Numbered from the stretch's first letter, positions 49,956 to 59,099 are shown. The stretch is DNA of 64,000 nt from Brevundimonas mediterranea (GCF_014196125.1 NZ_JACIDA010000002.1:558001-622000); one strand, 5' to 3'. Notes: generated by a model not told the origin, from the sequence alone. Program-made: numbers and translations.

Positions 49956-51128
49956 CTACGTCAGCAACGCCTTCAACACCCCGTCCAGCACGGGCCGCCC
50001 GCGCGGCGTGGCCACCAGTCGGTCGCCACTGAGTCTCAGGAAGCCGTCCGCGATCAGATCCGCCGTCGGTGCCGCCTCCGCTGACAGCCCCAGGTCCGCG
50101 AGCAAGCCCACCGGCGCCCCCTCGACCGTGCGCAGGCCCAACAGCAGCCGCTCTTCGGCCGCGCCGGCGGCGTCCAGCCGTTCCGTCTCCATCCAGGGTG
50201 ATCCCGCCTCGACCCCGGCGTCATAGTCGGCGATCCGGCGATGGGCGACGGTGGCGGTGCGCGTCCCGTCCAGCGTCAGCCGCCCGTGGGCGCCCGGCCC
50301 CAGGCCCAGATAGTCGCCGCCCCGCCAGACATGCAGATTGTGCGCCGACCGCGCCGACACGCCCCGCGCATGGTTGGACACCTCGTAGGCGTCGAAACCG
50401 GCGGCCTCCAGCACCGTCTGGGTGGTCTCGTACAGGGCTGCGGCCTGGTCCTCATCGGGCGGGGTCAGGGTCCCGCGCGCCAGGGCCCGGCCGAAGGCGG
50501 TCGTGGGCTCCAGGGTCAGCTGATAGGGCGAGACATGCTCGAACCCCATGTCCAGGGCCGCGCCCAGCTCGGCGGCCCAGTCGGCCGGCGTCTGGTCCGG
50601 CCGGGCGTAGATCAGGTCGACGGACAGGCGCGAAAACGCCCGCCCGGCCAGAGCGACCGCGCGCCGCGCCTCGGCCGCCGAATGATCCCGCCCCAGGAAC
50701 CGCAGGGCGGCGTCGTCCAGCGCCTGCACCCCCATCGACAGCCGGTTCACCCCGGCCCCCGCCAGGGCGGCGAACCGGGCCGCCTCGGCGTCGGTCGGAT
50801 TGGCCTCCAGCGAAATCTCGGTCGCGCCCGCCGGGGGGAACAGATCGCGCGCCTGGGCGATGATCCGCGCTGCGGCCTCGGGCGCCATCAGCGACGGCGT
50901 GCCGCCGCCGAAGAAGATCGAGGCCAGCCGGCGCGGCCCCGTCAGCGCGCGTTGCGCCCGCATGTCGGCCAGGATCGCCTCGACCAGTCCCGCCTGTTCC
51001 TCGACCCGCCCCCGGTCGCGCACGACGTTGAAGTCGCAATAGGGGCAGATGCGCGAACAATAGGGCCAATGGACATACAGGCCGACGTCCGAACCGGGGT
51101 TCGCCCAGGTCTCTGAGGAATCAGTCAA
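49956..51128 (-). CDS. hemW: Radical SAM heme chaperone HemW
   Basis: 390 residues. CxxxCxxC at Cys24, Cys28 and Cys31 (YCSRICPYCDFNV), followed by FFGGGTPSL and TISLEANPTDAE-type motifs of the family. HemW binds heme and was long annotated as oxygen-independent coproporphyrinogen oxidase. It starts eight bases inside the rdgB stop, so both are co-expressed. Confidence 0.95.
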   Translation of the reverse strand: MTDSSETWANPGSDVGLYVHWPYCSRICPYCDFNVVRDRGRVEEQAGLVEAILADMRAQRALTGPRRLASIFFGGGTPSLMAPEAAARIIAQARDLFPPAGATEISLEANPTDAEAARFAALAGAGVNRLSMGVQALDDAALRFLGRDHSAAEARRAVALAGRAFSRLSVDLIYARPDQTPADWAAELGAALDMGFEHVSPYQLTLEPTTAFGRALARGTLTPPDEDQAAALYETTQTVLEAAGFDAYEVSNHARGVSARSAHNLHVWRGGDYLGLGPGAHGRLTLDGTRTATVAHRRIADYDAGVEAGSPWMETERLDAAGAAEERLLLGLRTVEGAPVGLLADLGLSAEAAPTADLIADGFLRLSGDRLVATPRGRPVLDGVLKALLT

Positions 51129-51723
51129 TCAACGCGGCCCGCAGCTTGGCGAAGGCGCGGGTGCGGTGGCTGATGGCCTCCTTGGCCGCCGGCTCCATCT
51201 CGCCGAAGGTCAGCGCGCCGCCCTCAGGAATGAAGATGGGGTCATAGCCGAAGCCCCGGTCGCCACGCGGCGGGAAGGTCAGGACGCCGTGCACCTCGCC
51301 CTCCACCACCACGCATGGCCCGTCCGGCCAGGCCACCGCCAGGGCCGAGGTGAACCAGGCGGCCCGGTCCGTCGCCCCGATCTCCTCCAGCCGCTCCTCG
51401 ACCTTCTTCATCGCCACGGCGAAATCCTTGCCCGGCCCGGCCCAGCGCGCGGAAAATATGCCCGGCGCCCCGTCCAGGGCCGCCACCGACATTCCCGAGT
51501 CGTCGGCCAGGGCGACCTCGCCTGACAGGGCGGCCGCGTGACGAGCCTTCAGCATGGCGTTGCCGGCGAAGGTTGTCTCGGTCTCGTCCGGCTCGGGCAG
51601 ATTCAACTGGCCGGCGGTGAGGATCTCGTAATCTTCACCCAGAAGGGCGGCGATTTCCGGAACCTTGCCCGGATTATGGGTGGCGGCGACGATCCGCATC
51701 CCCTTGAAAAGCTTGAGAGTCAT
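51121..51723 (-). CDS. rdgB: XTP/dITP diphosphatase (RdgB)
   Basis: 200 residues. Hydrolyses dITP, XTP and similar non-standard nucleotides. The ATHNPGKVPEI start and the DDSGMSV catalytic motif are seen. The first ATG (51723) is used, though a second, nine codons on, is possible. An inverted repeat lies in the space upstream. Confidence 0.95.
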   Translation of the reverse strand: MTLKLFKGMRIVAATHNPGKVPEIAALLGEDYEILTAGQLNLPEPDETETTFAGNAMLKARHAAALSGEVALADDSGMSVAALDGAPGIFSARWAGPGKDFAVAMKKVEERLEEIGATDRAAWFTSALAVAWPDGPCVVVEGEVHGVLTFPPRGDRGFGYDPIFIPEGGALTFGEMEPAAKEAISHRTRAFAKLRAALID

Positions 51724-51763
51724 CGACGATCACGGCCCTGAAACAGTCTATTGCCAAAGTTTA

Positions 51764-51780
51764 ATATCGTTAAACGATAT
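51764..51780. promoter_or_regulatory. Palindrome in the rdgB upstream region
   Basis: ATATCGT-TAA-ACGATAT, a 7-3-7 inverted repeat 41 bp upstream of the rdgB start. A possible operator. Confidence 0.4.
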
Positions 51781-51849
51781 GTAACGTGCTTTTTAGCAGC
51801 GCACGGCCTATCTATTGATCGTCAGGAACGGGGCCGCGCCGTTCAGGAC

Positions 51850-51906
51850 TTCCGGAAAAACCGGAACGATCATGCGGATAACAAATGAAACGGGTGATTA
51901 TCACCC
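51850..51906 (+). promoter_or_regulatory. Structured leader of a small membrane peptide
   Basis: Two short hairpins on the plus strand: TTCCGG-AAAAA-CCGGAA (51850-51866) and the 15-base palindrome GGGTGATTATCACCC (51892-51906). The second ends 25 bases before the ATG at 51932. It could bind a regulator as RNA or DNA. Confidence 0.4.
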
Positions 51907-51931
51907 ATACAGGAAAAAACGGAGAACCCTG

Positions 51932-52048
51932 ATGCATACGATGAACATGTCGCTCTGGCTCGACAAGGTCTGCGCCGCTTTCGTCAACACGGTCCTGATC
52001 GCCGCCCTGCCGACCGCCCTGGTCGCCATTCTGGTTCAAGCCTTCTGA
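51932..52048 (+). CDS. Small hydrophobic protein, 38 residues
   Basis: Starts MHTMNMSLWLDKVCAAFVNT and is followed by one hydrophobic stretch of about 20 residues, ending LVQAF. The ATG at 51932 has GGAGAA ten bases upstream. A longer open frame to 51815 runs through the two hairpins and is not expected to be coding. Likely a single-pass inner-membrane peptide; no family recognised. Confidence 0.55.
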   Translation: MHTMNMSLWLDKVCAAFVNTVLIAALPTALVAILVQAF

Positions 52049-52119
52049 TCGCCCCCAAGTCCAGCCCTGTATCGATCACGAGAGCTTTGACGACCTTGAC
52101 GAAGACCGCGATGTATAGA

Positions 52120-52151
52120 GCTGCGCGCGGGTTCGCCGGACCCCGCGCAGC
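52120..52151 (+). terminator. GC-rich hairpin after the small peptide gene
   Basis: GCTGCGCG pairs with CGCGCAGC over an inner GGG/CCC stem. No U tract follows, so it is a stem of unknown use, perhaps a terminator or attenuator for the small peptide transcript before the DUF2975 gene. Confidence 0.35.
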
Positions 52152-52184
52152 CGTCGCGCCCTTCCCTCCGGCCTGAGACCGACC

Positions 52185-52841
52185 ATGCGCCTGCTCCCGC
52201 CGCGACATCCGCTGAAGCGAGGCGAGGCGCTGAGTCCAAAATGGCTGACCCCGAAATGGCCCGCTCCTCGCTGGCTGCGCGCCATGATCGCGCCGCTGAA
52301 GGCCACGTTCCGCGCCCTGGGGCCGGGTTCGGTCTCCAGCGTGCTGAAGGTGGCGCTGGACGTCGCCTATATCCTGCTCTGGCTCATCACCGGCCTGCTG
52401 TTGTTGCTGCTGGTCGCCGCCGTCTTCATTCCCCTGGACAATGTGAACATCACCGTCAGCGGCGAGTCCGGCGGGCGACAGCTGCCGCTGACCCGTATGC
52501 TTCTGCTGTTCGGCCTGGGGGCGGCCACCGCCTATTTCGGCGGCTTCATGCTGATCCTGCGCAGCCTGCGTCGGATCTTCCGCACCTTGACCATGGGCGA
52601 TCCTTTTCATCCCGACAATGTCCGCCGTCTGCGCCAGATCGGCCTGACCCTGGCGGTCGTGACCGGCGGCGTCTGGCTGGCACAGGGCTTCGTCGCCGCC
52701 CGTCTGGCGCCAGGCGTCATGGACCCCCAGGGGCTGGGTGAACTGCTGACCCCGATCTTCTCCGTCCTGATCGTCTTCGTCCTGGCGGAGGTTTTCCGCG
52801 AGGGGGCGCGCCTGCGCCGCGAATCCGAACTGACGATCTGA
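52185..52841 (+). CDS. DUF2975 membrane protein
   Basis: 218 residues with about four membrane segments (about 56-86, 107-127, 151-172, 187-204). The IFRTLTMGDPFHPDNVRRLRQIGL loop is the signature of DUF2975. In many bacteria such a protein stands directly before a small XRE regulator, as it does here. The role is unknown. It begins an operon that continues with the XRE and Smr genes. Confidence 0.85.
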   Translation: MRLLPPRHPLKRGEALSPKWLTPKWPAPRWLRAMIAPLKATFRALGPGSVSSVLKVALDVAYILLWLITGLLLLLLVAAVFIPLDNVNITVSGESGGRQLPLTRMLLLFGLGAATAYFGGFMLILRSLRRIFRTLTMGDPFHPDNVRRLRQIGLTLAVVTGGVWLAQGFVAARLAPGVMDPQGLGELLTPIFSVLIVFVLAEVFREGARLRRESELTI

Positions 52842-52864
52842 GCCGTTTCCAGTAGGACTTCCCC

Positions 52865-53104
52865 ATGGCCATCCGCGTCCAGCTTGATCGCGTCCTCGTC
52901 GAACGCCGCATGTCGCTGACCGAACTCGCCGACCGGGTCGGGGTGACGGTGGCGAACCTGTCGATCCTGAAGACGGGCAAGGCGCGCGCCGTGCGTTTCT
53001 CGACCCTCGACGCCCTGTGTCGCGAACTGGATTGTCAGCCCGGTGATCTGCTGGTTCACGAACCCGGTCCGGGCGACGCCTTCGACGACGACGCCGAGGC
53101 ATGA
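52865..53104 (+). CDS. XRE-family helix-turn-helix regulator
   Basis: 79 residues, almost only the HTH: VERRMSLTELADRVGVTVANLSILKTGKARAVRFSTLDALCRELDCQPGDLL. This is the YozG-type regulator that accompanies DUF2975. The stop overlaps the Smr gene by four bases. Confidence 0.9.
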   Translation: MAIRVQLDRVLVERRMSLTELADRVGVTVANLSILKTGKARAVRFSTLDALCRELDCQPGDLLVHEPGPGDAFDDDAEA

Positions 53105-53700
53105 AGCGCAAGGGCCCCGGCCGTGACGAGAACGGGCTGACGCCCGAGGACCGTCGCATCTGGAGCCGCATCACCGGCACGGTCGCCGCCCCGCGCAGCC
53201 GCAAGGCCGCCCGCGTCACCCCCGGCGCCGAGGCTCCGGCCCATGTCGTGGTCGCCCCGCCCGAGCATCCGCGTCGCCTGCCCAAGGTCTCGCCGCAACG
53301 CAACCTGCCGACCGCCCCGCCGGTCGACTCCCGCCCCCCGGCGTCCCGCCCCGCCGCCTCGCGTGTCCGCTCCGCGCCCGAGGATCTGGAGCCGCGCCGC
53401 AAACTCCGGCTGTCGCGCGAGCGGGACCCCATCGAGGCGCGCATCGACCTGCACGGCTTCGGCCGGTTCGAGGCCGAGGATCAGCTGCTGGCCTTTCTGA
53501 CGTCGTGCCAGGCGCGGGGCATGCGGGCGGTCCTGGTCATCACCGGCCAGGGACGGCTGGGCGGCGGAGTGATCCGCGCCTCGTTCGGAGAATGGATGCA
53601 GTCGCCGGGCCTGCGCGGCGTCGTGTCCGGCTTCACCGTCGCCCACCAGAGGCACGGCGGCAACGGCGCCTTCTACGTCACCCTGAAGCGTAAGGCCTGA
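53101..53700 (+). CDS. Smr-domain protein
   Basis: 199 residues. The first 110 are disordered (Pro, Arg, Ala), the last 80 form a Smr domain with IDLHGFGRFEAEDQLLAFL and HGGNGAF. Smr domains are endonucleases found alone or at the end of MutS2. Coupled to the XRE gene. A strong terminator follows. Confidence 0.88.
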   Translation: MKRKGPGRDENGLTPEDRRIWSRITGTVAAPRSRKAARVTPGAEAPAHVVVAPPEHPRRLPKVSPQRNLPTAPPVDSRPPASRPAASRVRSAPEDLEPRRKLRLSRERDPIEARIDLHGFGRFEAEDQLLAFLTSCQARGMRAVLVITGQGRLGGGVIRASFGEWMQSPGLRGVVSGFTVAHQRHGGNGAFYVTLKRKA

Positions 53701-53718
53701 ACGCGGAACGCCGGGCAT

Positions 53719-53755
53719 GAAAAAGGCCGGGACCGCGCGGCGGCCCCGACCTTTT
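53719..53755. terminator. Terminator between the Smr and TetR genes
   Basis: AAAAAGGCCGGG... pairs imperfectly with ...CCCCGACCTTTT, leaving A- and T-runs at both ends, so it can serve the converging Smr and TetR transcripts. Confidence 0.75.
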
Positions 53756-53772
53756 CAGGCGCTTCGATTGGA

Positions 53773-54414
53773 CTATTTGGCGGACAGCGCGCCGGCCAGG
53801 ATCACGTCGATCTGCTTGCCCATATGGTCGGACAGGGCTTGAGCGTCCCATTCGTCATAGGCGGCGCGGCGGTAGTTCGACAGATAGGCGTCCCAGATCA
53901 GCTCGACCAACAGGCGGATGTCGGCGTCCTTGTTCACTTCGCCCTTGGCGACGGCTTCCTGGAGGATGCCGCCGATCGCCAGCAGCAGGTTCTTGGTCGC
54001 GGCGCGGGCGCGCATCTCGGCGGCCAGGGGCTGGAACCACGACCGGGCGACGATGGCCTGGAACAAGGGCAACTGGTCCAGCGAGGAGTGATAGCCGGCG
54101 CTGAGGGCGCCCAGCAGTCGCTGGCGAACGGGTTCGCCCTGGGGCGCGCCCGCCTCGACCACCTCGGCCAGGCGGGTCATGTCCTCGGTCAGGACGGCTT
54201 CGAACAGTTCGGCCTTGTCCTGGAAGTTGGCGAAGACCGCCCCGGTGGACATGCCGGCGCCCTTGGCGATGTCGCGGATCGTGGCCGGCTCATAGCCGCG
54301 CTCGGCGAACAGGGAGCGGGCGGCGTCCAGAACCTTCTGGCGAGTCCGGACCTTGGCGGCCTGACGGCGGTTCAGGCGGGGAGCGGCTTCGGTCGAGAGA
54401 ACGGTATCGGTCAT
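53773..54414 (-). CDS. TetR-family regulator
   Basis: 213 residues. N-terminal HTH (ARSLFAERGYEPATIRDIAKGAGMSTGAVFANFQDKAELFEAVL) and a helical ligand domain. No target gene sits next to it. The upstream gap of 200 bp shows no clear palindrome. Confidence 0.9.
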   Translation of the reverse strand: MTDTVLSTEAAPRLNRRQAAKVRTRQKVLDAARSLFAERGYEPATIRDIAKGAGMSTGAVFANFQDKAELFEAVLTEDMTRLAEVVEAGAPQGEPVRQRLLGALSAGYHSSLDQLPLFQAIVARSWFQPLAAEMRARAATKNLLLAIGGILQEAVAKGEVNKDADIRLLVELIWDAYLSNYRRAAYDEWDAQALSDHMGKQIDVILAGALSAK

Positions 54415-54614
54415 GAAATCAGGCTTTTACTCTACGCATTTCGGAAGCCCTGACGGCCCGAAGTTGACTGGGTCAGTCGCTTAGACCGCGAGGCGAGACG
54501 TTATGTTGCTTCGCCCGCCAACCGCGCGATGCTGAAGCAGGGCTTGCATCACGGAACCATGACGAAAATGGGTCGCAAAAGCTAATGTCGCGGTTAACAG
54601 CCCGATTTCTAAGC

Positions 54615-56450
54615 TTAACTGTTATGGTTACCTGTCCCAATCTGAGGCATTCTCAACGCGCGGGTGGTTCTACTGCGTCCTCCGGCGGGTATGGCGGCCT
54701 GGAAGGTGCGGCGAAACTGATCCCGCTTCTCGTGGATCGAGGCCAGAACCAGACCCATGGGCACGCCCAGATCGACCAGGGTGTTCTCCGCCAGCTGCAG
54801 GCTGGCCTCGGTCGTTTCGGGCACCGCGTCGGTGACGCCCAAGGCATAGAGGCGCGCCGCATGTTGGTCGTCGCGGGCGCGGGCGATGATGATCAGGTCG
54901 TCGCGCAAGGCGCGAGCCGTGGTCACCACCTCGTCCACCTTGGCCGGGGCGTCCATGGTGACGATCAGGGCGCGGGTGGACAGGACGCCGCAATGCGCCA
55001 GCATCTCGGCGCGACCCGCGTCGCCGTAGAAGATGTCGAATCCGTCGCGACGTCCCGCCGCCACGGCGGCGGCGTCGGTGTCCAGGGCGATAAAGGCCTG
55101 GTCGTGTTCCTTCAGCAACTCCCCGATCAGTCGTCCAACCCGGCCGAAGCCGACGATGATGACGGCGCCGTCGGCCTGTTCCGGCGGGGCTGCGCCCTCG
55201 GGCGTGGTCGGCAGGGCCGGCGCCTTTTCGCGCGACAGCCTCTGACCCAGCAGGGCCAGGAGGGGAATGGAGAAGATGCTCAGGGTCGCCGACAGGGCCA
55301 CGGTGCTGGTCAGGGCCGGCGGGGCGATCCCCTCGACCATGCCGGTGGCGAAGACCACGAAGGCGAACTCGCCCGCCGGCGCCAGGACCAGGGCGGTCTC
55401 CAGCGCCGGACGCGCGCCCAGGCCCCACAGGCGCGCCAGGCCGAAGATGACGCCGGTCTTGACCACGGTGATGGCCAGGGCCAGGCCGAACAGCAGGACC
55501 GGATTGGCCGCGACCGCGCCCAGGTCCAGGCCCAGGCCGACCCCGACGAAGAAGACCCCCAGCAAAAGACCCTTGAACGGTTCGATGGAGACCTCGACCT
55601 CGCGCCTGAACTCGGTCTCGGCCAGAAGCACCCCGGCGACCAGGGCGCCGATGCTCATCGACAGGCCGCTGGCCTGGGCCGCCAGTCCGGCGACCACCAC
55701 GACCAGCAGGCTGGCGGCGACGAACAGCTCGCCGCCCTGCGCCGACTTGCGCGCCTGGGCCACCGAGCGGAACATCGGCCGCAGCACCACACGACCCATA
55801 AGGACCAGCAGGCCCAGGCCGATGGCGGCCGGCACCAGGGTGAACAGCGACCGTCCCAGAACCGCCGGATCCAGCGACCCGCCCGCCTGGGCGACCGCGG
55901 CCATCACGCTGACGGTGATCAGGATGGGCGCGACCGACAGATCCTGGGCCAGCAGAATGGCGAAGGTCGACCGACCGACCGTACCCTTCAGCCGCCCGCT
56001 TTCGGCCAGGACCGGCATGACGACCGCCGTCGAGGACAGGGCCAGGCCCATGCCCAGCACCGCTGCGCTGACCAGGCTCTGGCCCAGCAGCACGAACAGA
56101 CCCGCCAGCACCAGGGTGCAGACGACGACCTGCATCAGCCCCAGGCCGAAGACCAGCCGCCGCATGGCGCGCAGCCGTTCCCACGACAGCTCCAGCCCGA
56201 TCATGAACAGCAGGAAGGCGACGCCCAGTTCCGACAACTGCGCCAGCTGAACCGGATCGCTGATGGTGAAATAGGAGAGCCAGGGAAGCGTGTCCGAAAA
56301 CCGCGCCAGCCCGCTGGGGCCCAACACCACCCCGGCGGCCAGAAAACCCAGAACCGGACTGATCTTCAGCCGATTGACCAGGGGCACGATCACCCCCGCC
56401 GCCGCCAGGAAGACCACCAGATCCTTGTAGTCTGCGCCGTGCCCCTGCAT
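54615..56450 (-). CDS. KefB-type monovalent cation:proton antiporter
   Basis: 611 residues. Around 12 membrane segments (1-400: LGFLAAGVVLGPSGLA, GLALSSTAVVMPVLAESG, LLAQDLSVAPILI), then an RCK_N domain with VIIVGFGRVGR near 432. Belongs to the CPA2 family of K+/H+ exchangers such as KefB/KefC. No KefF/KefG partner is nearby. The two N-terminal Met candidates make little difference. Confidence 0.93.
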   Translation of the reverse strand: MQGHGADYKDLVVFLAAAGVIVPLVNRLKISPVLGFLAAGVVLGPSGLARFSDTLPWLSYFTISDPVQLAQLSELGVAFLLFMIGLELSWERLRAMRRLVFGLGLMQVVVCTLVLAGLFVLLGQSLVSAAVLGMGLALSSTAVVMPVLAESGRLKGTVGRSTFAILLAQDLSVAPILITVSVMAAVAQAGGSLDPAVLGRSLFTLVPAAIGLGLLVLMGRVVLRPMFRSVAQARKSAQGGELFVAASLLVVVVAGLAAQASGLSMSIGALVAGVLLAETEFRREVEVSIEPFKGLLLGVFFVGVGLGLDLGAVAANPVLLFGLALAITVVKTGVIFGLARLWGLGARPALETALVLAPAGEFAFVVFATGMVEGIAPPALTSTVALSATLSIFSIPLLALLGQRLSREKAPALPTTPEGAAPPEQADGAVIIVGFGRVGRLIGELLKEHDQAFIALDTDAAAVAAGRRDGFDIFYGDAGRAEMLAHCGVLSTRALIVTMDAPAKVDEVVTTARALRDDLIIIARARDDQHAARLYALGVTDAVPETTEASLQLAENTLVDLGVPMGLVLASIHEKRDQFRRTFQAAIPAGGRSRTTRALRMPQIGTGNHNS

Positions 56451-56605
56451 TCGCCCTCCGTATCCCCGGCATGTGACCCGGAACCGCCGTCCCTGGCGAG
56501 ACGTCGCGACCGTTTCATGAACTTTTTTTAAGGCGACAGCCCCAACCTCGGGTCTAGGGTCCGCTCCGACCTGCCCGCTCCAAGGGTGGAACCTAGGATA
56601 CAGTG

Positions 56606-58726
56606 ATGAAAAGACTGCTTATCGGCGCCGCTGTCGGCGCCCTTTTGGCGCCTGCCGCCGCCTTCGCCCAGGACATCGACCACGACCACGCCTGTATCGA
56701 CGAGACCTGCTCGATCGTCTCGCTGTTCTCGGGCGAGGAGACCGCAGCCGGCTGGCAGGGCGTGGACGCCCCCCGCTACGGAACCTGGGGCTTCGATCTG
56801 AACGGCCGCGACACCTCGGTGAAGCCGGGCGACGACTTTTTCCGCTACGCCAACGGCGCGGCCTTCGACAAGCTGGTCATCCCGTCGGACCGCACCAGCT
56901 ACGGCTCCTTCGCCCTGTTGCGCGAACTGTCGGACAACCGGATGAAGGAACTGGTCACCGGCCTGGCCGCGCGCACCGACCTGACGCCCGGCTCGGACGA
57001 GGCCAAGGTGGCCGACGCCTATCGGTCCTACATCGACCAGGCGCGCATCGATCAGCTGGACGCCCAGCCGCTGCAACCCTATCTGGCCGCCATCCGCGCC
57101 GCCGACAGCCATGAGAAGATGGCCGTCTACATGGGCCAGACGGTCGGCCGTTTCGGCGGCTCCTTCTTCGGCACCGGCATCACCATCGATGCGAAACAAC
57201 CGACCCGCTACGTCGTCTCGACCGGTCAGTCGGGCATAGGCCTGCCGAACCGCGACTATTATCTGGACGCCCGCTACGCCGACAAGAAAGAGAAGTATCA
57301 GGCCTATGTCGCCGACATGCTGGGCATGATCGGCTGGGCGAACCCGGTCGAGACCGCCGCCCAGATCGTCGCTCTGGAGACCAAGATCGCCGAGGCGCAT
57401 TGGACCCCGGTCGAGAACCGCAACCGCGACAAGACCTACAACGAGGTCACTATCGCCAAACTGACCCAGGACGCGCCGGGCTTCGACTGGCAGGCCTATT
57501 ATGATGCGGCCGAACTGGGCGGCGTGCCCCGCCTGATCGTGCGCCAGGACACGGCCATGCCCAAGATCGCGGCCCTCTACGCCGAGACCCCGGTCGAACT
57601 GCTCCAAGCGTGGGAAGCCTTCCACACCGCCGACGATATGGCCCCCCTGCTGTCGCAACGGTTCTCGGACGCCCAGTGGGGCTTCCGCTCGCGCGATCTG
57701 TCGGGCCAGCCCGAACAACGCACCCGCGAGAAACGCGCCATCTCCTTCGCCGAAGGTTCGCTGGGCGAGGCGACGGGCCGGCTCTATGTCGCCCAGTATT
57801 TCCCGGCCGAATCCAAGGCCAAGATGGAAGACCTGGTCGCGAACCTGCGCACCGCCCTGTCGCATCGGATCGACAACCTGAGCTGGATGGGCGCAGAGAC
57901 CAAGGCGGCGGCGCAGGAGAAGCTGCGCAAATTCACCGTCAAGATCGGCTATCCGGACAAGTGGCGCGACTATTCGGCCTTGGAGATCCGCGCCGACGAT
58001 CTGGTCGGCAACGCCGAGCGTCAAGGCCTGTTCGAATGGAACCATGACCTGTCGCGCCTGAACGACCCGGTCGACAAGTCCGAATGGGGCATGACCCCCC
58101 AGACGGTGAACGCCTATTACAACTCGGCCAATAACGAGATCGTCTTCCCGGCCGCCATCCTGCAACCGCCCTTCTTCGATCCGAACGGCGATCCGGCGGT
58201 CAACTACGGCGGCATCGGCGGCGTGATCGGCCACGAGATCGGTCACGGCTTCGACGACCAGGGCTCCAAGTCCGACGGCGACGGCGTGCTTCGCAACTGG
58301 TGGACGCCTGCGGACAAGGCCAATTTCGAGGCCCTGACCGCCCGTCTGGGCGCGCAATACGCCACCTACGAACCGATCGCCGGCTACACCATCAACCCCG
58401 GCCTGACGATGGGCGAGAATATCGGCGACGCGTCCGGCGTGGCCGTGGGTCTGGAGGCCTATCACCTGTCGCTGGCCGGGAAGCCCGCCCCGGTGCTGGA
58501 CGGAACCACCGGCGACCAACGCTTCTTCTACGGCTGGGCCCAGGTCTGGCAGTCGAAGTATCGCGACGAAGCCCTGAAGCAGCAGGTCGCCACCGACCCG
58601 CACTCGGCGGCCCAGTTCCGGGTCATCGGCCCGCTGCGCAACGTCGACGCCTGGTACGACGCCTTCGACGTCCAGCCGGGGACCAAATACTATCTGACGC
58701 CGGAAGAGCGCGTCCGCATCTGGTAG
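56606..58726 (+). CDS. M13-family metallopeptidase (neprilysin-like)
   Basis: 706 residues, exported (signal 1-22, AFA). Zinc site HEIGH at 543-547 with ENIGD at 604-608; NAYYNSANNEIVFPAAIL and PHSAAQFRVIGPLRN are family segments. AGGA seven bases before the ATG (56606) fixes the start; the GTG in front is not needed. It would cut peptides in the periplasm. A UUCG-loop terminator follows. Confidence 0.96.
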   Translation: MKRLLIGAAVGALLAPAAAFAQDIDHDHACIDETCSIVSLFSGEETAAGWQGVDAPRYGTWGFDLNGRDTSVKPGDDFFRYANGAAFDKLVIPSDRTSYGSFALLRELSDNRMKELVTGLAARTDLTPGSDEAKVADAYRSYIDQARIDQLDAQPLQPYLAAIRAADSHEKMAVYMGQTVGRFGGSFFGTGITIDAKQPTRYVVSTGQSGIGLPNRDYYLDARYADKKEKYQAYVADMLGMIGWANPVETAAQIVALETKIAEAHWTPVENRNRDKTYNEVTIAKLTQDAPGFDWQAYYDAAELGGVPRLIVRQDTAMPKIAALYAETPVELLQAWEAFHTADDMAPLLSQRFSDAQWGFRSRDLSGQPEQRTREKRAISFAEGSLGEATGRLYVAQYFPAESKAKMEDLVANLRTALSHRIDNLSWMGAETKAAAQEKLRKFTVKIGYPDKWRDYSALEIRADDLVGNAERQGLFEWNHDLSRLNDPVDKSEWGMTPQTVNAYYNSANNEIVFPAAILQPPFFDPNGDPAVNYGGIGGVIGHEIGHGFDDQGSKSDGDGVLRNWWTPADKANFEALTARLGAQYATYEPIAGYTINPGLTMGENIGDASGVAVGLEAYHLSLAGKPAPVLDGTTGDQRFFYGWAQVWQSKYRDEALKQQVATDPHSAAQFRVIGPLRNVDAWYDAFDVQPGTKYYLTPEERVRIW

Positions 58727-58748
58727 GCGGAGCCCATTCGAGAACGGA

Positions 58749-58776
58749 AAAGGCCGGGGTTCGCCCCGGCCTTTTT
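58749..58776 (+). terminator. Terminator of the M13 peptidase gene
   Basis: AAGGCCGGGG (58750-58759), TTCG loop, CCCCGGCCTT (58764-58773), then T's. A textbook intrinsic terminator, about 23 bp past the stop. Confidence 0.9.
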
Positions 58777-58872
58777 CATGGGCGGACGCCTCGACAAATC
58801 GCTCCGGAAACCTCGAGACCACATCGAAATAGTCCACATATTGTCCATGGTGCGGGCGGCTCTAGGCGCGAA

Positions 58873-58908
58873 AAAGCCCGCTGCGGGGGATACATCGCAG
58901 CGGGCTTT
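58873..58908. terminator. Intrinsic-terminator-like hairpin
   Basis: AAAGCCCGCTGCG (58873-58885) pairs with CGCAGCGGGCTTT (58896-58908) over a 10-base loop. A and T runs flank both sides, so it could work in either direction. Confidence 0.65.
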
Positions 58909-59053
58909 CGCGCTCTTTGAAGAGCGGACGTTTCCTCCCCGAAACGCCTTCGAGTGCTGCGCGCTTGAGCAACGCTTGCCCTCGAGTGAGTTCATTTGGC
59001 CTATCGGACCCTGCGGCGTCAACGCACGTATTGAGGGGAGTCGAACTTTCTTC

Positions 59054-59072
59054 GACTTATCATTGATAAGTC
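59054..59072. repeat. Perfect palindrome downstream of hisS
   Basis: GACTTATC-ATT-GATAAGTC, an 8-3-8 inverted repeat, 27 bp past the hisS stop. No T tract follows, so it is not an ordinary terminator. Its role is unknown. Confidence 0.45.
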
Positions 59073-59099
59073 ATATTTGACGCACTATTTTCTCGAAGC

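Larger units (their letters stand above)
58777..59099. other. Gene-free block with strong hairpins; possible small RNA
   Basis: No protein is convincing here on either strand. It holds a terminator-like hairpin (58873-58908) and a palindrome (59054-59072). Transcribed from the minus strand the block would end in GCAGCGGGC plus T's. I find no match to tRNA, tmRNA, SRP or RNase P motifs. Confidence 0.35.

Noticed and set aside
51761..51773. TTAA-N5-TTAA in the rdgB upstream region as a possible CtrA site
   Set aside because: CtrA boxes need a 7-base spacer; the palindrome explains the AT content better.
54670..56472. 600-codon frame on the same strand as the KefB-type gene, shifted phase
   Set aside because: Alternative phase of the antiporter gene without membrane segments or motifs.
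59026..59046. AAGTTCGACTCCCCTC on the minus strand, which resembles a tRNA T-arm
   Set aside because: The flanking bases do not pair into a T stem, and no acceptor stem, anticodon arm or CCA is seen.
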